Shown here in pieces: positions 1 through 7,102 of a stretch of 30,133 nucleotides of DNA. Where the stretch lies: NCBI GenBank assembly GCA_018364635.1, contig JAGZLR010000026.1, forward strand, positions 1-30,133, written 5' to 3'. The stretch is from Clostridiales bacterium (lineage in GTDB: Bacteria > Bacillota > Clostridia > Lachnospirales > Anaerotignaceae). The notes under the pieces are model-generated. The model saw only the letters and a list, made by a program, of their open reading frames with translations, had not been told where the DNA came from and searched no databases. Position 1 is the first letter of the stretch; every line of letters starts with the position of its first letter. The translations under genes and the position numbers were made by a program.

Positions 1-1
1 A

Positions 2-952
2 AATGAGGCGCCGCCTGCGATTATTTCTATTTTTTTGGGAGATCAATTACGGCTAATTTTGGAACAGATTTGTGAAGGGGAAGCTACAACTAGCAAGCAG
101 GGCGGAAAAATGGAGATTGGCGTAAGTACACTTCCAATTATCAATCAGGATGCGACAGACCGCAACAGGACTTCTCCTTTTGCATTTACCGGTAATAAAT
201 TTGAATTTCGTATGGTACCAAGTTCCGCTTCTACTTCTGGACCAAATTTTGTTTTAAATACAATTGTAGCTGATGTGCTAGAGGAATTTGCGGATGAGCT
301 TGAAAAGGCTGATAACTTTGGTAAGGCAGTGCATGATTTAATTCAAAAAACAGCGAAAGATCACATGCGTATTATTTTTGATGGCAATGGATATTCGGAA
401 GAATGGGTAGAGGAAGCTCAAAGAAGGGGGCTTCACAATATCCAGTCTATGGTTGATGCTGTTCCTGTTTATACAACCGAAGAAACAATTGCTATGTTTG
501 AAAAACATAAAGTTTTAAATCGATCTGAATTGTTTGCAAGATCTGAGATTAAGTATGAGTCTTATATCAAACAGGTTAATATAGAAGCTAAAACAATGAT
601 TGATATGACATCTACAGAAATTAGACCTGCTGTTATTAGATATGCAGGAGATCTTGCAAAGTCAGTTAGCAATTTAAGAGCCGCAGGGGTAGAGGATGAT
701 GCAGCTAGTGATTTGTTGAATGAGATTGCAAAGCAAATTCGTATTTTATCTCAGGCTGAAAAGGATTTGGAATGTGCTATAGAAGAGGCAAAGAAGATGG
801 AAGATGGCACAAGAGAGAAAGCTGTCTTTATAAAGGATGTCATGGTGCCGGCAATGAAAAAATTGAGAGAACCGGCAGATGCCTTAGAAAAATTGGTTGA
901 TAAAAATTATTGGCCATTCCCAACATATTCTGAGTTACTGTTTCAAATTTAA
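2..952 (+). CDS. glnN: Glutamine synthetase type III, C-terminal part (5' end outside window)
   Basis: This is the C-terminal 316 residues of a GSIII-class glutamine synthetase, which makes glutamine from glutamate, ammonia and ATP in the cytoplasm. The open frame runs from base 2 with no start codon. It opens with NEAPPAIISIFLGDQL, a conserved stretch of the catalytic domain in this class, followed by the substrate-binding segment DRNRTSPFAFTGNKFEFR. The remainder is the long helical C-terminal region typical of GSIII (about 700 residues in full) and absent from the shorter GSI. An internal TTG at 35 could be mistaken for a start, but homology continues upstream of it. A strong hairpin terminator follows the stop by 8 bases. 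The family call is secure; only the missing 5' end and its regulation are unknown. Confidence 0.95.
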   Translation, partial: NEAPPAIISIFLGDQLRLILEQICEGEATTSKQGGKMEIGVSTLPIINQDATDRNRTSPFAFTGNKFEFRMVPSSASTSGPNFVLNTIVADVLEEFADELEKADNFGKAVHDLIQKTAKDHMRIIFDGNGYSEEWVEEAQRRGLHNIQSMVDAVPVYTTEETIAMFEKHKVLNRSELFARSEIKYESYIKQVNIEAKTMIDMTSTEIRPAVIRYAGDLAKSVSNLRAAGVEDDAASDLLNEIAKQIRILSQAEKDLECAIEEAKKMEDGTREKAVFIKDVMVPAMKKLREPADALEKLVDKNYWPFPTYSELLFQI

Positions 953-960
953 CTTATTAA

Positions 961-992
961 AAAAGCTGCTGAAATAGTTTTCAGCAGCTTTT
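961..992. terminator. Bidirectional intrinsic terminator between glnN and the NUDIX gene
   Basis: A perfect 14-bp inverted repeat (961-974 against 979-992) encloses a 4-base loop. The arms start and end in A4/T4, so either transcript would have a GC-rich stem and a U-rich tail. It sits between two convergent genes and can serve both. Confidence 0.85.
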
Positions 993-995
993 GGT

Positions 996-1565
996 TTAGT
1001 TTTTTGCAACATGCTGTGCTCGTTCTATAATTTTGCGATAGATAGGTATGATGTGTTTTTCATTGCTATACTTTTCTATCTCGCATAAATTGATCCATCG
1101 AACGCCGCTATTTTCATCAGGTTTTTTCTTTAAGGATTCTGATTCAGGGACAATAAAAACATAGGAAGTATTTAGATGTAGGTGGGAAGGAACATAGCTA
1201 CTTTTCTTCCAGTGATTATTTACCGTCAAAATATCCAAGGAAAATAGCTTTTTAGAGAACGGAAGAAAGTTTTTTACACCTGTTTCCTCCTGTACCTCAC
1301 GTTTAGCTACTTCCCATAAATCCTGTTGTCCATCAGCATGGCCGCCTGTCCATGCCCAAGTTTGATAAATGTTATGAAGAACCATCAGCATTTTAGTTTT
1401 GTCTGGATTTAAGACAAGACCAGAACTTGTAAAATGCATAATTTCATTATCACGTGTTAATATGTTTTTACCAAAAAGAGCGATATCATTTAAAATGAGC
1501 TCTTTTTCTTTGCATTCCTCTTTCGATTTAGGGAGAAAAGAGCGGATATCATCAATATAATTCAT
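996..1565 (-). CDS. NUDIX hydrolase
   Basis: A 189-residue NUDIX-fold pyrophosphohydrolase, expected to cleave a nucleoside diphosphate linked to another group; the substrate cannot be read from sequence. The NUDIX box is visible as GGHADGQQDLWEVAK followed by REVQEETGV. It fits G-x5-E-x7-RE-U-x-EE-x-G-U except that the first Glu is Gln; the metal-binding RE..EE core is intact. An upstream in-frame GTG at 1574 would add three residues. The ribosome site AGGTG overlaps that GTG and is well spaced for the ATG at 1565, so I chose the ATG. The gene lies 13 bases after mutY on the same strand and is very probably co-transcribed with it. That suggests, without proving, a role near oxidised nucleotides. 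It ends at the bidirectional terminator shared with glnN. Confidence 0.85.
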   Translation of the reverse strand: MNYIDDIRSFLPKSKEECKEKELILNDIALFGKNILTRDNEIMHFTSSGLVLNPDKTKMLMVLHNIYQTWAWTGGHADGQQDLWEVAKREVQEETGVKNFLPFSKKLFSLDILTVNNHWKKSSYVPSHLHLNTSYVFIVPESESLKKKPDENSGVRWINLCEIEKYSNEKHIIPIYRKIIERAQHVAKN

Positions 1566-1578
1566 AAAAATCACCTGT

Positions 1579-2637
1579 CTATTTAATTAGTTTTTTCTGT
1601 GCTTCTTTTAAATATACACGAAATGCTGAAGGAATCGCATAGATATTTTGGAGCTCACCTATTTTAGCCCAGGAAAAAGATTTTGTTTGTCCATCAACTT
1701 CAATCTGATACCCTTGCATATGCCATTCTATATGAGTAAAAATATGTTTCGCTTTTGGAAGAGGGGTAATCTTTAAAGGCGTGAGACCTAATAGATCAAG
1801 TTCCTCGATTAACTCAGGCTCAGTTAAAAATCCACTAACAGATGGGAATTCCCATAGCCTGGAAAGAAGTCCTGTATCTGGTCTTTTTCTCAATGCAACA
1901 GATTGATTGCATATAAGAAGAAAAACTGTTTTTTCTTCTATTCTTCTAGCTTTTTTAGGTGCTTTATATGGATACTCCATTTTTGTGCCATCAAGATTAC
2001 TCAGACAAACATTGGATAAAGGGCAACAGGAGCATAAAGGTATGCCGTTTGGCAGACAAACAGTAGCGCCTAATTCCATCCATGCCTGATTAAAATCACC
2101 AGGAAATTTATAAGGGATTACTTTGGCAAGTTTATTTCTAATATCTTTTTTTACAGCATCTTTCATAATATCTCTATTATCTTTGGTTAGTCTGGTAAAG
2201 ACTCTCAGCACATTTCCATCTACAGCAGGAAGAGGAAGCCCTAAAGCGATAGAGCCTATGGCACCGGTTGTATAGTCGCCAATTCCAGGCAGTGAATGAA
2301 GCAGTTTTTCGTCTGATGGAAATTGCCCTTCAAACTTTTCTAATAATTCCCGAGCAGCTTTCTGCATATTTCTGACTCTACTGTAATACCCCAGTCCTTC
2401 CCATGCCTTAAGTAACTCATCTTCACTTGCGTTTGCCAGAGTAGATATATCTGGGAACTGTTGCAGAAAGTGATGATAATATTCCTTTACTGCCTCCACA
2501 CGTGTTTGTTGCAACATAATTTCTGAAACCCAGACATGATAGGCGGTAGGGCTTTCGCGCCATGGTAAAATTCGTGCATTTTGATGATACCAGTTTAATA
2601 GAGGGTCTACAATTCTTTTTAACAGTTCTTCGCTCAT
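1579..2637 (-). CDS. mutY: A/G-specific adenine glycosylase MutY
   Basis: A base-excision repair enzyme of 352 residues that removes adenine mispaired with 8-oxoguanine. Catalytic Glu39 sits in SEIMLQQT, the helix-hairpin-helix is LPGIGDYTTGAI (about 116-127), and the catalytic Asp140 is in VDGNVLRV. The [4Fe-4S] ligands are Cys194, Cys202, Cys205 and Cys211. The first spacing is seven residues rather than the six of E. coli MutY. The C-terminal third (about 230-350) is the MutT-like 8-oxoG recognition domain, which marks MutY rather than endonuclease III. The ATG at 2637 is preceded by GAGG at suitable spacing. That ribosome site lies directly downstream of the terminator of the preceding serine dehydratase gene. 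The NUDIX gene follows 13 bases downstream. Confidence 0.95.
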   Translation of the reverse strand: MSEELLKRIVDPLLNWYHQNARILPWRESPTAYHVWVSEIMLQQTRVEAVKEYYHHFLQQFPDISTLANASEDELLKAWEGLGYYSRVRNMQKAARELLEKFEGQFPSDEKLLHSLPGIGDYTTGAIGSIALGLPLPAVDGNVLRVFTRLTKDNRDIMKDAVKKDIRNKLAKVIPYKFPGDFNQAWMELGATVCLPNGIPLCSCCPLSNVCLSNLDGTKMEYPYKAPKKARRIEEKTVFLLICNQSVALRKRPDTGLLSRLWEFPSVSGFLTEPELIEELDLLGLTPLKITPLPKAKHIFTHIEWHMQGYQIEVDGQTKSFSWAKIGELQNIYAIPSAFRVYLKEAQKKLIK

Positions 2638-2651
2638 TTTTATAACCTCAG

Positions 2652-2678
2652 AAAAAATAAGGCGCCATTTTGGCGCCT
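2652..2678 (-). terminator. Intrinsic terminator after the serine dehydratase gene
   Basis: An 8-bp perfect stem (2660-2667 against 2671-2678, core GGCGCC) with a 3-base loop, followed on the minus strand by TTATTTTTTCT. It lies 9 bases past the serine dehydratase stop and immediately before the mutY ribosome site. Any mutY transcription from upstream must therefore read through it. Confidence 0.85.
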
Positions 2679-2687
2679 AAGTATAAT

Positions 2688-4265
2688 TTATAGATCTGAA
2701 AGTGGCAATGTGATTGCCTCATCATGTTTATGTGTTCGTTCCAATGTAATTTTGTCTGTCTTGGTTGATTGACATCCACCGCCACAGGCACGAAGTTCAG
2801 GAGGCAAGAGTTGCTGAACATTAACTAAAGCATCAATCACTTCATCAGGTGGAATATAGCTGCGGATACCGGCTAAAGCCATATCAGCACAAGTAAAAGC
2901 AACTGCAACACCGCTTCCATTTCTCTTGATACAAGGTACTTCTGTTGCGCCTCCAACAGGGTCACATACTAGCCCTAGCAAAGCTTTAATCGCTAGAGCG
3001 CAAGCGTGGATACAGCCTTCTGCGTCTGCACCAGACAGATATGCCAAAGCTGCAGCAGCCATACTAGAAGACACAGAGATTTCTGCTTGGCATCCGCCTT
3101 TAGAACCTGAAAAAGATGCATTATCATAGTACATTACAACACCCATAGTAGCAGCGACAAATAAAGCATCTACCATTTGACGATCAGAGAGACCTTTTTC
3201 CTCCTGAGCTGTTACCATACAGGCAGGTAAAATACCACAGGAACCGCAAGTAGGGGCAGCGACAATTTTACCCATACTCATACCATATTCGATCGTAGCA
3301 ATACCGCGGGCAATAGCCTTACCCATAACAGGGCCCATGTACGTCTTTCCTTCTTGTGCGGCATGGAGCAGACGTTTTCCATTTTTGCCGTCATTATAGC
3401 CATACAAAGGGATAACTTCTGAGTTCAAACCTCTATCACAACTATATTTCATTGCCTTGTACTCTTCCAACATTTCTGCGATAATGTCATCTTTTAATCT
3501 GCCAGAACGAATAACTTCATATTCTATAGCAAGTTCAGCAATAGATTTTCCTGTATCCTTTGTCATTTGAATTAAATCTTTATATGTAGTGAAAAGAGGT
3601 TTATGTGGAACAAAACCTAATTTAACGACGGCATTGATTTTTTTGGCGAGAGTAACACCGGAAAGACAATTTATCTGTTCTATTTCATCAGAAACATCTT
3701 TTCCTCCAATTGAGCCATAGATTAAATATTTCCCATCCTTTTGCTCTGTATGGAAAGACAGGCCAGCAAAAATTTCTTCTACAGACTTTGAAATATTTTG
3801 GTCTGCCCAAATGAACACATAATTATCAACACTTGACATTGTTACAGGAAATCCGTCTACTTCATTGATCTCAATGCTGCCACCGCCTACAGAGATACCA
3901 GTGATAACACGTTTTTTACCACTTTCCAAACCAAGTGTCATTCGGACAGTCAGTGTATGACGAGTTTTAGAAGGCTCAAAAACAGATGTTGTGATAGTGA
4001 TTCCTTTGCTTTTTGCAATTTCCAGAGCATTTTTTAACTCTTCATCGCTTACATTATAGCCCATGATACCACCGATGAGTGCAAAATGGCTTCTATCTCC
4101 AGCGTAGGTACGCTGAAACTGCGGTGTAAACTTTAGATCGATACTTTTTACGGGCTCATCACAGAATTCGTGACTAGACAGACCTAATCGTGCCATGCCA
4201 GCAGTTGCAGAACTGGACGGGCCAAGCATCGTTGGACCTACTACCTCAAACATACTGATATCCAT
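2688..4265 (-). CDS. L-serine dehydratase-like protein, fused beta and alpha domains, iron-sulfur type
   Basis: A 525-residue single-chain member of the Fe-S L-serine ammonia-lyase family (serine to pyruvate plus ammonia). The N-terminal beta domain (about 5-195) starts FEVVGPTMLGPSSSATAG. The alpha domain (about 225-500) carries AAPTCGSCGILPA (Cys340, Cys343), GSKGGCQAE (Cys392) and LVCDPVGGATEVPC (Cys434), the usual cluster region. Oddities: the near-invariant His of the SSSHTAG motif is Ala20, Cys340 is additional, and the C-terminal family motif ETALGGLA is replaced by ACGGGCQS with Cys494 and Cys498. The family is clear, but serine as the substrate is inference. The start is the ATG at 4265, preceded by AGGGGGG. 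A longer open frame reaching 4406 merely reads back through the tRNA gene. A terminator follows the stop. Confidence 0.82.
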   Translation of the reverse strand: MDISMFEVVGPTMLGPSSSATAGMARLGLSSHEFCDEPVKSIDLKFTPQFQRTYAGDRSHFALIGGIMGYNVSDEELKNALEIAKSKGITITTSVFEPSKTRHTLTVRMTLGLESGKKRVITGISVGGGSIEINEVDGFPVTMSSVDNYVFIWADQNISKSVEEIFAGLSFHTEQKDGKYLIYGSIGGKDVSDEIEQINCLSGVTLAKKINAVVKLGFVPHKPLFTTYKDLIQMTKDTGKSIAELAIEYEVIRSGRLKDDIIAEMLEEYKAMKYSCDRGLNSEVIPLYGYNDGKNGKRLLHAAQEGKTYMGPVMGKAIARGIATIEYGMSMGKIVAAPTCGSCGILPACMVTAQEEKGLSDRQMVDALFVAATMGVVMYYDNASFSGSKGGCQAEISVSSSMAAAALAYLSGADAEGCIHACALAIKALLGLVCDPVGGATEVPCIKRNGSGVAVAFTCADMALAGIRSYIPPDEVIDALVNVQQLLPPELRACGGGCQSTKTDKITLERTHKHDEAITLPLSDL

Positions 4266-4297
4266 AAATATTACCCCCCTTGAGATAAATGGAAAAT

Positions 4298-4331
4298 GAT
4301 AAAAATAACCTGTAATATAGTACAAACAGGT
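4298..4331 (-). terminator. Weak hairpin downstream of tRNA-Thr
   Basis: On the minus strand the tRNA is followed by nine T residues and then a 6-bp inverted repeat (4308-4313 against 4326-4331) with a 12-base loop and the tail TATTTTTATC. This could end the tRNA transcript, possibly with some read-through into the serine dehydratase gene, but the stem is short. Confidence 0.4.
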
Positions 4332-4339
4332 AAAAAAAA

Positions 4340-4412
4340 AGCTACTGGCCGGATTCGAACCGGCGACCCACGCATTACGAATGCGTTGCTCTACCAGCTG
4401 AGCCACAGTAGC
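4340..4412 (-). tRNA. tRNA-Thr, anticodon CGU
   Basis: The minus strand folds into a full cloverleaf. The 7-bp acceptor stem is GCTACTG/CAGTAGC, the D-arm is GCTCAGCTGGTAGAGC, and the anticodon stem ACGCA/TGCGT holds loop TTCGTAA with anticodon CGT. The T-arm contains GGTTCGAATCC. The 3' CCA is not encoded, so it must be added after transcription. A run of T residues follows immediately. Confidence 0.96.
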
Positions 4413-4426
4413 TGATTACTTAATTT

Positions 4427-4455
4427 ATTATACGGATGAAAAAAGTGTTTGTCAA
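4427..4455 (-). promoter_or_regulatory. Consensus sigma-A promoter for tRNA-Thr
   Basis: On the minus strand a perfect TTGACA (4455-4450) and a perfect TATAAT (4432-4427) are separated by exactly 17 bases. The -10 box ends 14 bases before the mature 5' end of the tRNA. This is the strongest promoter in the window. Confidence 0.9.
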
Positions 4456-4714
4456 TTACTATAAGAAGAATTCTGTTATAGATAAAAAAGATATCTAGTT
4501 CAAAAAAAATAAACATTTATTAAAATAAATATAAATAATTCGATGATTTTGTTAGGAAAACATGATAATGATTATGCATAATATACAAGAAATAAAAAAA
4601 GTTTTGGAAAAAGAAGGAGATTTATAACAAAGGTCGAATTGAATATACTAGAAGATAACGAATGGAAAAGAATAAGTTATCAACTGAAAATTAAATTTCC
4701 AGGAGGTATGTCGT
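4456..4714 (+). other. AT-rich region upstream of the EF-G paralogue with a Fur-box-like palindrome and possible tiny reading frames
   Basis: No clear sigma-A promoter with good spacing was found on the plus strand. At 4563-4577 TGATAATGATTATGC matches 12 of the 14 specified bases of the 7-1-7 Fur/PerR-type palindrome TGATAATnATTATCA. A 21-codon frame (4562-4627) begins at an ATG with AGGA four bases upstream. A second frame starts at ATA 4624, placed four bases after a strong AAGGAG, and runs to the stop at 4765-4767, overlapping the next gene. None of these is established. The ribosome site of the next gene (AGGAGG, 4701-4706) is clear. Confidence 0.3.
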
Positions 4715-6790
4715 ATGAAAAGTTATACACCAGATCAAGTCAGAAATGTCGTCATTTTAGGTCATAGTGGCTGTGGAAAGACTACGATGATGGAAGCTTG
4801 TTTGTTTAGAGCAGATTTATTAAAGCGTCTTGGTAAAGTAGAAGAGGGCAATACTGTTAGCGACTATGATTCTGAGGAGATAAAACGAAAAGTGTCCATC
4901 AATACTTCTGTTATACCAATTGAATGGATGGATAGCAAAATCAATTTTTTAGATACCCCTGGATATTTTGATTTTATAGGAGAGGTTAAAAATGCGGCTT
5001 CTGTAGCTGATGCAGCTATTATTATGGTTTCTGCAAAAAGCGGTCTAGAAGTGGGGACAGAAAAAGCATGGGAAATTTGTGAAGAATTTCACCTTCCACG
5101 TATGATCTTTATCAATGAAATGGATGATGATAAAGCAAATTTTGAACGTACCCTAAGTGATATGCAGGAGAAGTTTGGAAAATGTGTAGCACCGTTACAG
5201 ATTCCATTTTTTGATGCTGGCGGCAAGGTTGATGGAATGATTAATTTGATTAAAAGAGATGCTAGAATTAAAATAGACGGAAAACTTTCAAAATGTGAAA
5301 TGCCCGAAGAAATGGTAGATATGGTAGAACGTCTGAGGACGATGATCGTTGAAGTAGCGGCTTCTAGCGATGATGAGATGATGGAAAAATATTTTAATAA
5401 TGAAGAGCTTACATATGATGAAATTTATTCGGGGATTAAAACGGGTATTGTAGATGGATCGATTGCGCCAGTAATCTGTGGAGCAGCACCTATGGGATAT
5501 GGTGTAAAACTTATGATGAATTCAATTGTAAAGTTTTTTCCTCCATCCAGCGAATGTAAGCCATCAATAGAGTGTATTGATGTAAAAACAAACGATGTTA
5601 CAGAACGAAAAAATGATCCATCAGACCATTTCTCTGCATATGTGTTTAAGACAATTTCAGATCCTTATGTTGGACGTCTAAACCTATTTCGGATTTATTC
5701 AGGCACACTGAAAAAAGACAAAACAATTTTTAATCCACAAAAAGATACTTATGAAAAGGTTTCACATATTTATGTACTAAGAGGAAAAGAGCAGATTGAA
5801 GTTGATGAGTTGAAGGCAGGGGATATTGGCGCATTATCAAAACTTGAGAATACCTCTACACAGGATACCCTTTGCTCTAAAGAGGCTCCTGTGATTATAC
5901 CGAAAATAGATTTGCCAGCTTCTGTGTATTCTATGGCAATTGTTTCAAATAAAAAAGGCGAGGAGGATAAAGTGGCATCTGCTTTGGCAAAGATTAAGGA
6001 AGAGGACCCAACCGTAAAAGTTAACGTCAATACAGAAACAAAACAAACTGTAATTAGCGGTGTAGGCGATCAACAGATGGATGTCATTGTTAGCAAACTG
6101 AAAAATAAATATAAATTAGATATCTCTTTGGTGGAACCAATTATTCCTTTTAGAGAGACAATTCGTGGAAAGGTAAAAGTACAGGGGAAATATAAAAAAC
6201 AGTCAGGAGGCCATGGCCAATACGGTGATGTATGGATGGAGTTTGAGCCATCTGGAGATCTTAATACACCATACATCTTTGAAGAAAAAATTTTTGGCGG
6301 TTCTGTACCGAAACAATATTTTCCGGCAGTGGAAAAAGGCATCCAAGAAAGTATCAATACCGGTGTTTTAGCAGGTTATCCGGTTGTGGGATTAAAGGCT
6401 ATTTTGGTAGATGGGAGCTATCATCCGGTAGATTCTTCAGAAATGGCATTTAAAATGGCGACTTCATTGGCGTTTAAGGATGGCCTTACTCAGGCAAAAC
6501 CTGTAATATTAGAGCCAATTGCTCATGTGGAAGTCTTTGTTCCAGAACGGTTTATGGGAGATGTTATGGGGGATATCAATAAAAGAAGAGGCCGTATTCT
6601 AAGTATGGATTCTGAGGGTAATAAGAAAAAAGTGGTTGCTGAGGTTCCAATGGCTGAGATGAATGATTATGCTACAGGTCTTAGGTCTATGACACAAGGT
6701 AGAGGAAGTTTTACTAGTGAGTTTGAACGTTATGAAGAGGCTCCAATGGAAGCTCAGAAAAAAATTATAGAAGCAAGAATGAAAAAATAA
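4715..6790 (+). CDS. Elongation factor G-like GTPase (EF-G paralogue)
   Basis: A 691-residue translational GTPase with the full EF-G domain order: G domain (about 8-280), domain II (about 300-385), domain III, domain IV and domain V to the end. G1 is GHSGCGKT (residues 16-23), G3 is DTPGYFD (80-86, usually DTPGHVD), and G4 is NEMD (134-137) where NKxD is normal. Domain IV keeps KQSGGHGQYGDV and the tip YHPVDSSEMAFK, including the His used by EF-G in translocation. The diverged G domain and the lone position, away from rpsL/rpsG/tuf, point to the FusA2-like EF-G paralogue common in Clostridia. It is not the housekeeping factor. Its biological role is unknown. The ATG at 4715 has AGGAGG eight bases upstream, and a strong terminator follows. 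Confidence 0.88.
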   Translation: MKSYTPDQVRNVVILGHSGCGKTTMMEACLFRADLLKRLGKVEEGNTVSDYDSEEIKRKVSINTSVIPIEWMDSKINFLDTPGYFDFIGEVKNAASVADAAIIMVSAKSGLEVGTEKAWEICEEFHLPRMIFINEMDDDKANFERTLSDMQEKFGKCVAPLQIPFFDAGGKVDGMINLIKRDARIKIDGKLSKCEMPEEMVDMVERLRTMIVEVAASSDDEMMEKYFNNEELTYDEIYSGIKTGIVDGSIAPVICGAAPMGYGVKLMMNSIVKFFPPSSECKPSIECIDVKTNDVTERKNDPSDHFSAYVFKTISDPYVGRLNLFRIYSGTLKKDKTIFNPQKDTYEKVSHIYVLRGKEQIEVDELKAGDIGALSKLENTSTQDTLCSKEAPVIIPKIDLPASVYSMAIVSNKKGEEDKVASALAKIKEEDPTVKVNVNTETKQTVISGVGDQQMDVIVSKLKNKYKLDISLVEPIIPFRETIRGKVKVQGKYKKQSGGHGQYGDVWMEFEPSGDLNTPYIFEEKIFGGSVPKQYFPAVEKGIQESINTGVLAGYPVVGLKAILVDGSYHPVDSSEMAFKMATSLAFKDGLTQAKPVILEPIAHVEVFVPERFMGDVMGDINKRRGRILSMDSEGNKKKVVAEVPMAEMNDYATGLRSMTQGRGSFTSEFERYEEAPMEAQKKIIEARMKK

Positions 6791-6803
6791 GATAATCAAT
6801 ATA

Positions 6804-6843
6804 AAAAGAGACGGTATTCCTACGGAGATACCGTCTCTTTTTT
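6804..6843 (+). terminator. Intrinsic terminator of the EF-G paralogue
   Basis: A 14-bp perfect stem (6804-6817 against 6828-6841), 10-base loop and T6 run. It begins 13 bases after the stop codon. Confidence 0.92.
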
Positions 6844-7037
6844 AGAATTTATGAAGAAGAATAAATAAAATATTTTAATAAAGTACTAAAGAAAAAACTA
6901 TTATTTTTTGTAATAAGTGCTGAGAATGACTAAATTTGAGTGAAAGAATTGGTGTGTTTCACCTTTTTAAGATGTGGAAGTTGAGGAAAACACAATAATA
7001 CAACAGTTTTTTAGTTTTTTGATGTTAAATATTTTAA

Positions 7038-7065
7038 TTGACTAATTAAGGGGAAAGTGTAAAAT
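7038..7065 (+). promoter_or_regulatory. Sigma-A promoter for the MATE transporter gene
   Basis: TTGACT (7038-7043) and TAAAAT (7060-7065) are 16 bases apart. The -10 box is 37 bases upstream of the start codon, with AAAGGA in between. The rest of the intergenic stretch (6844-7037) shows only a small hairpin, GGTG/CACC followed by T5, near 6951-6968. Confidence 0.6.
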
Positions 7066-7102
7066 TAAGTGCTGATTTACTTTTAAGAAAGGATTTAAGA
7101 AT

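Noticed and set aside
4266..4406. Extended N-terminus of the serine dehydratase-like frame
   Set aside because: The extra 47 residues are translated from the tRNA-Thr gene and its poly-T tail; the AGGGGGG site selects the ATG at 4265.
7024..7043. GTTAAATATTTTAATTG overlapping the MATE promoter as a possible Rex-type operator
   Set aside because: Only the inner AT palindrome matches; the outer TTGT/ACAA bases are missing, and such palindromes are common in AT-rich DNA.
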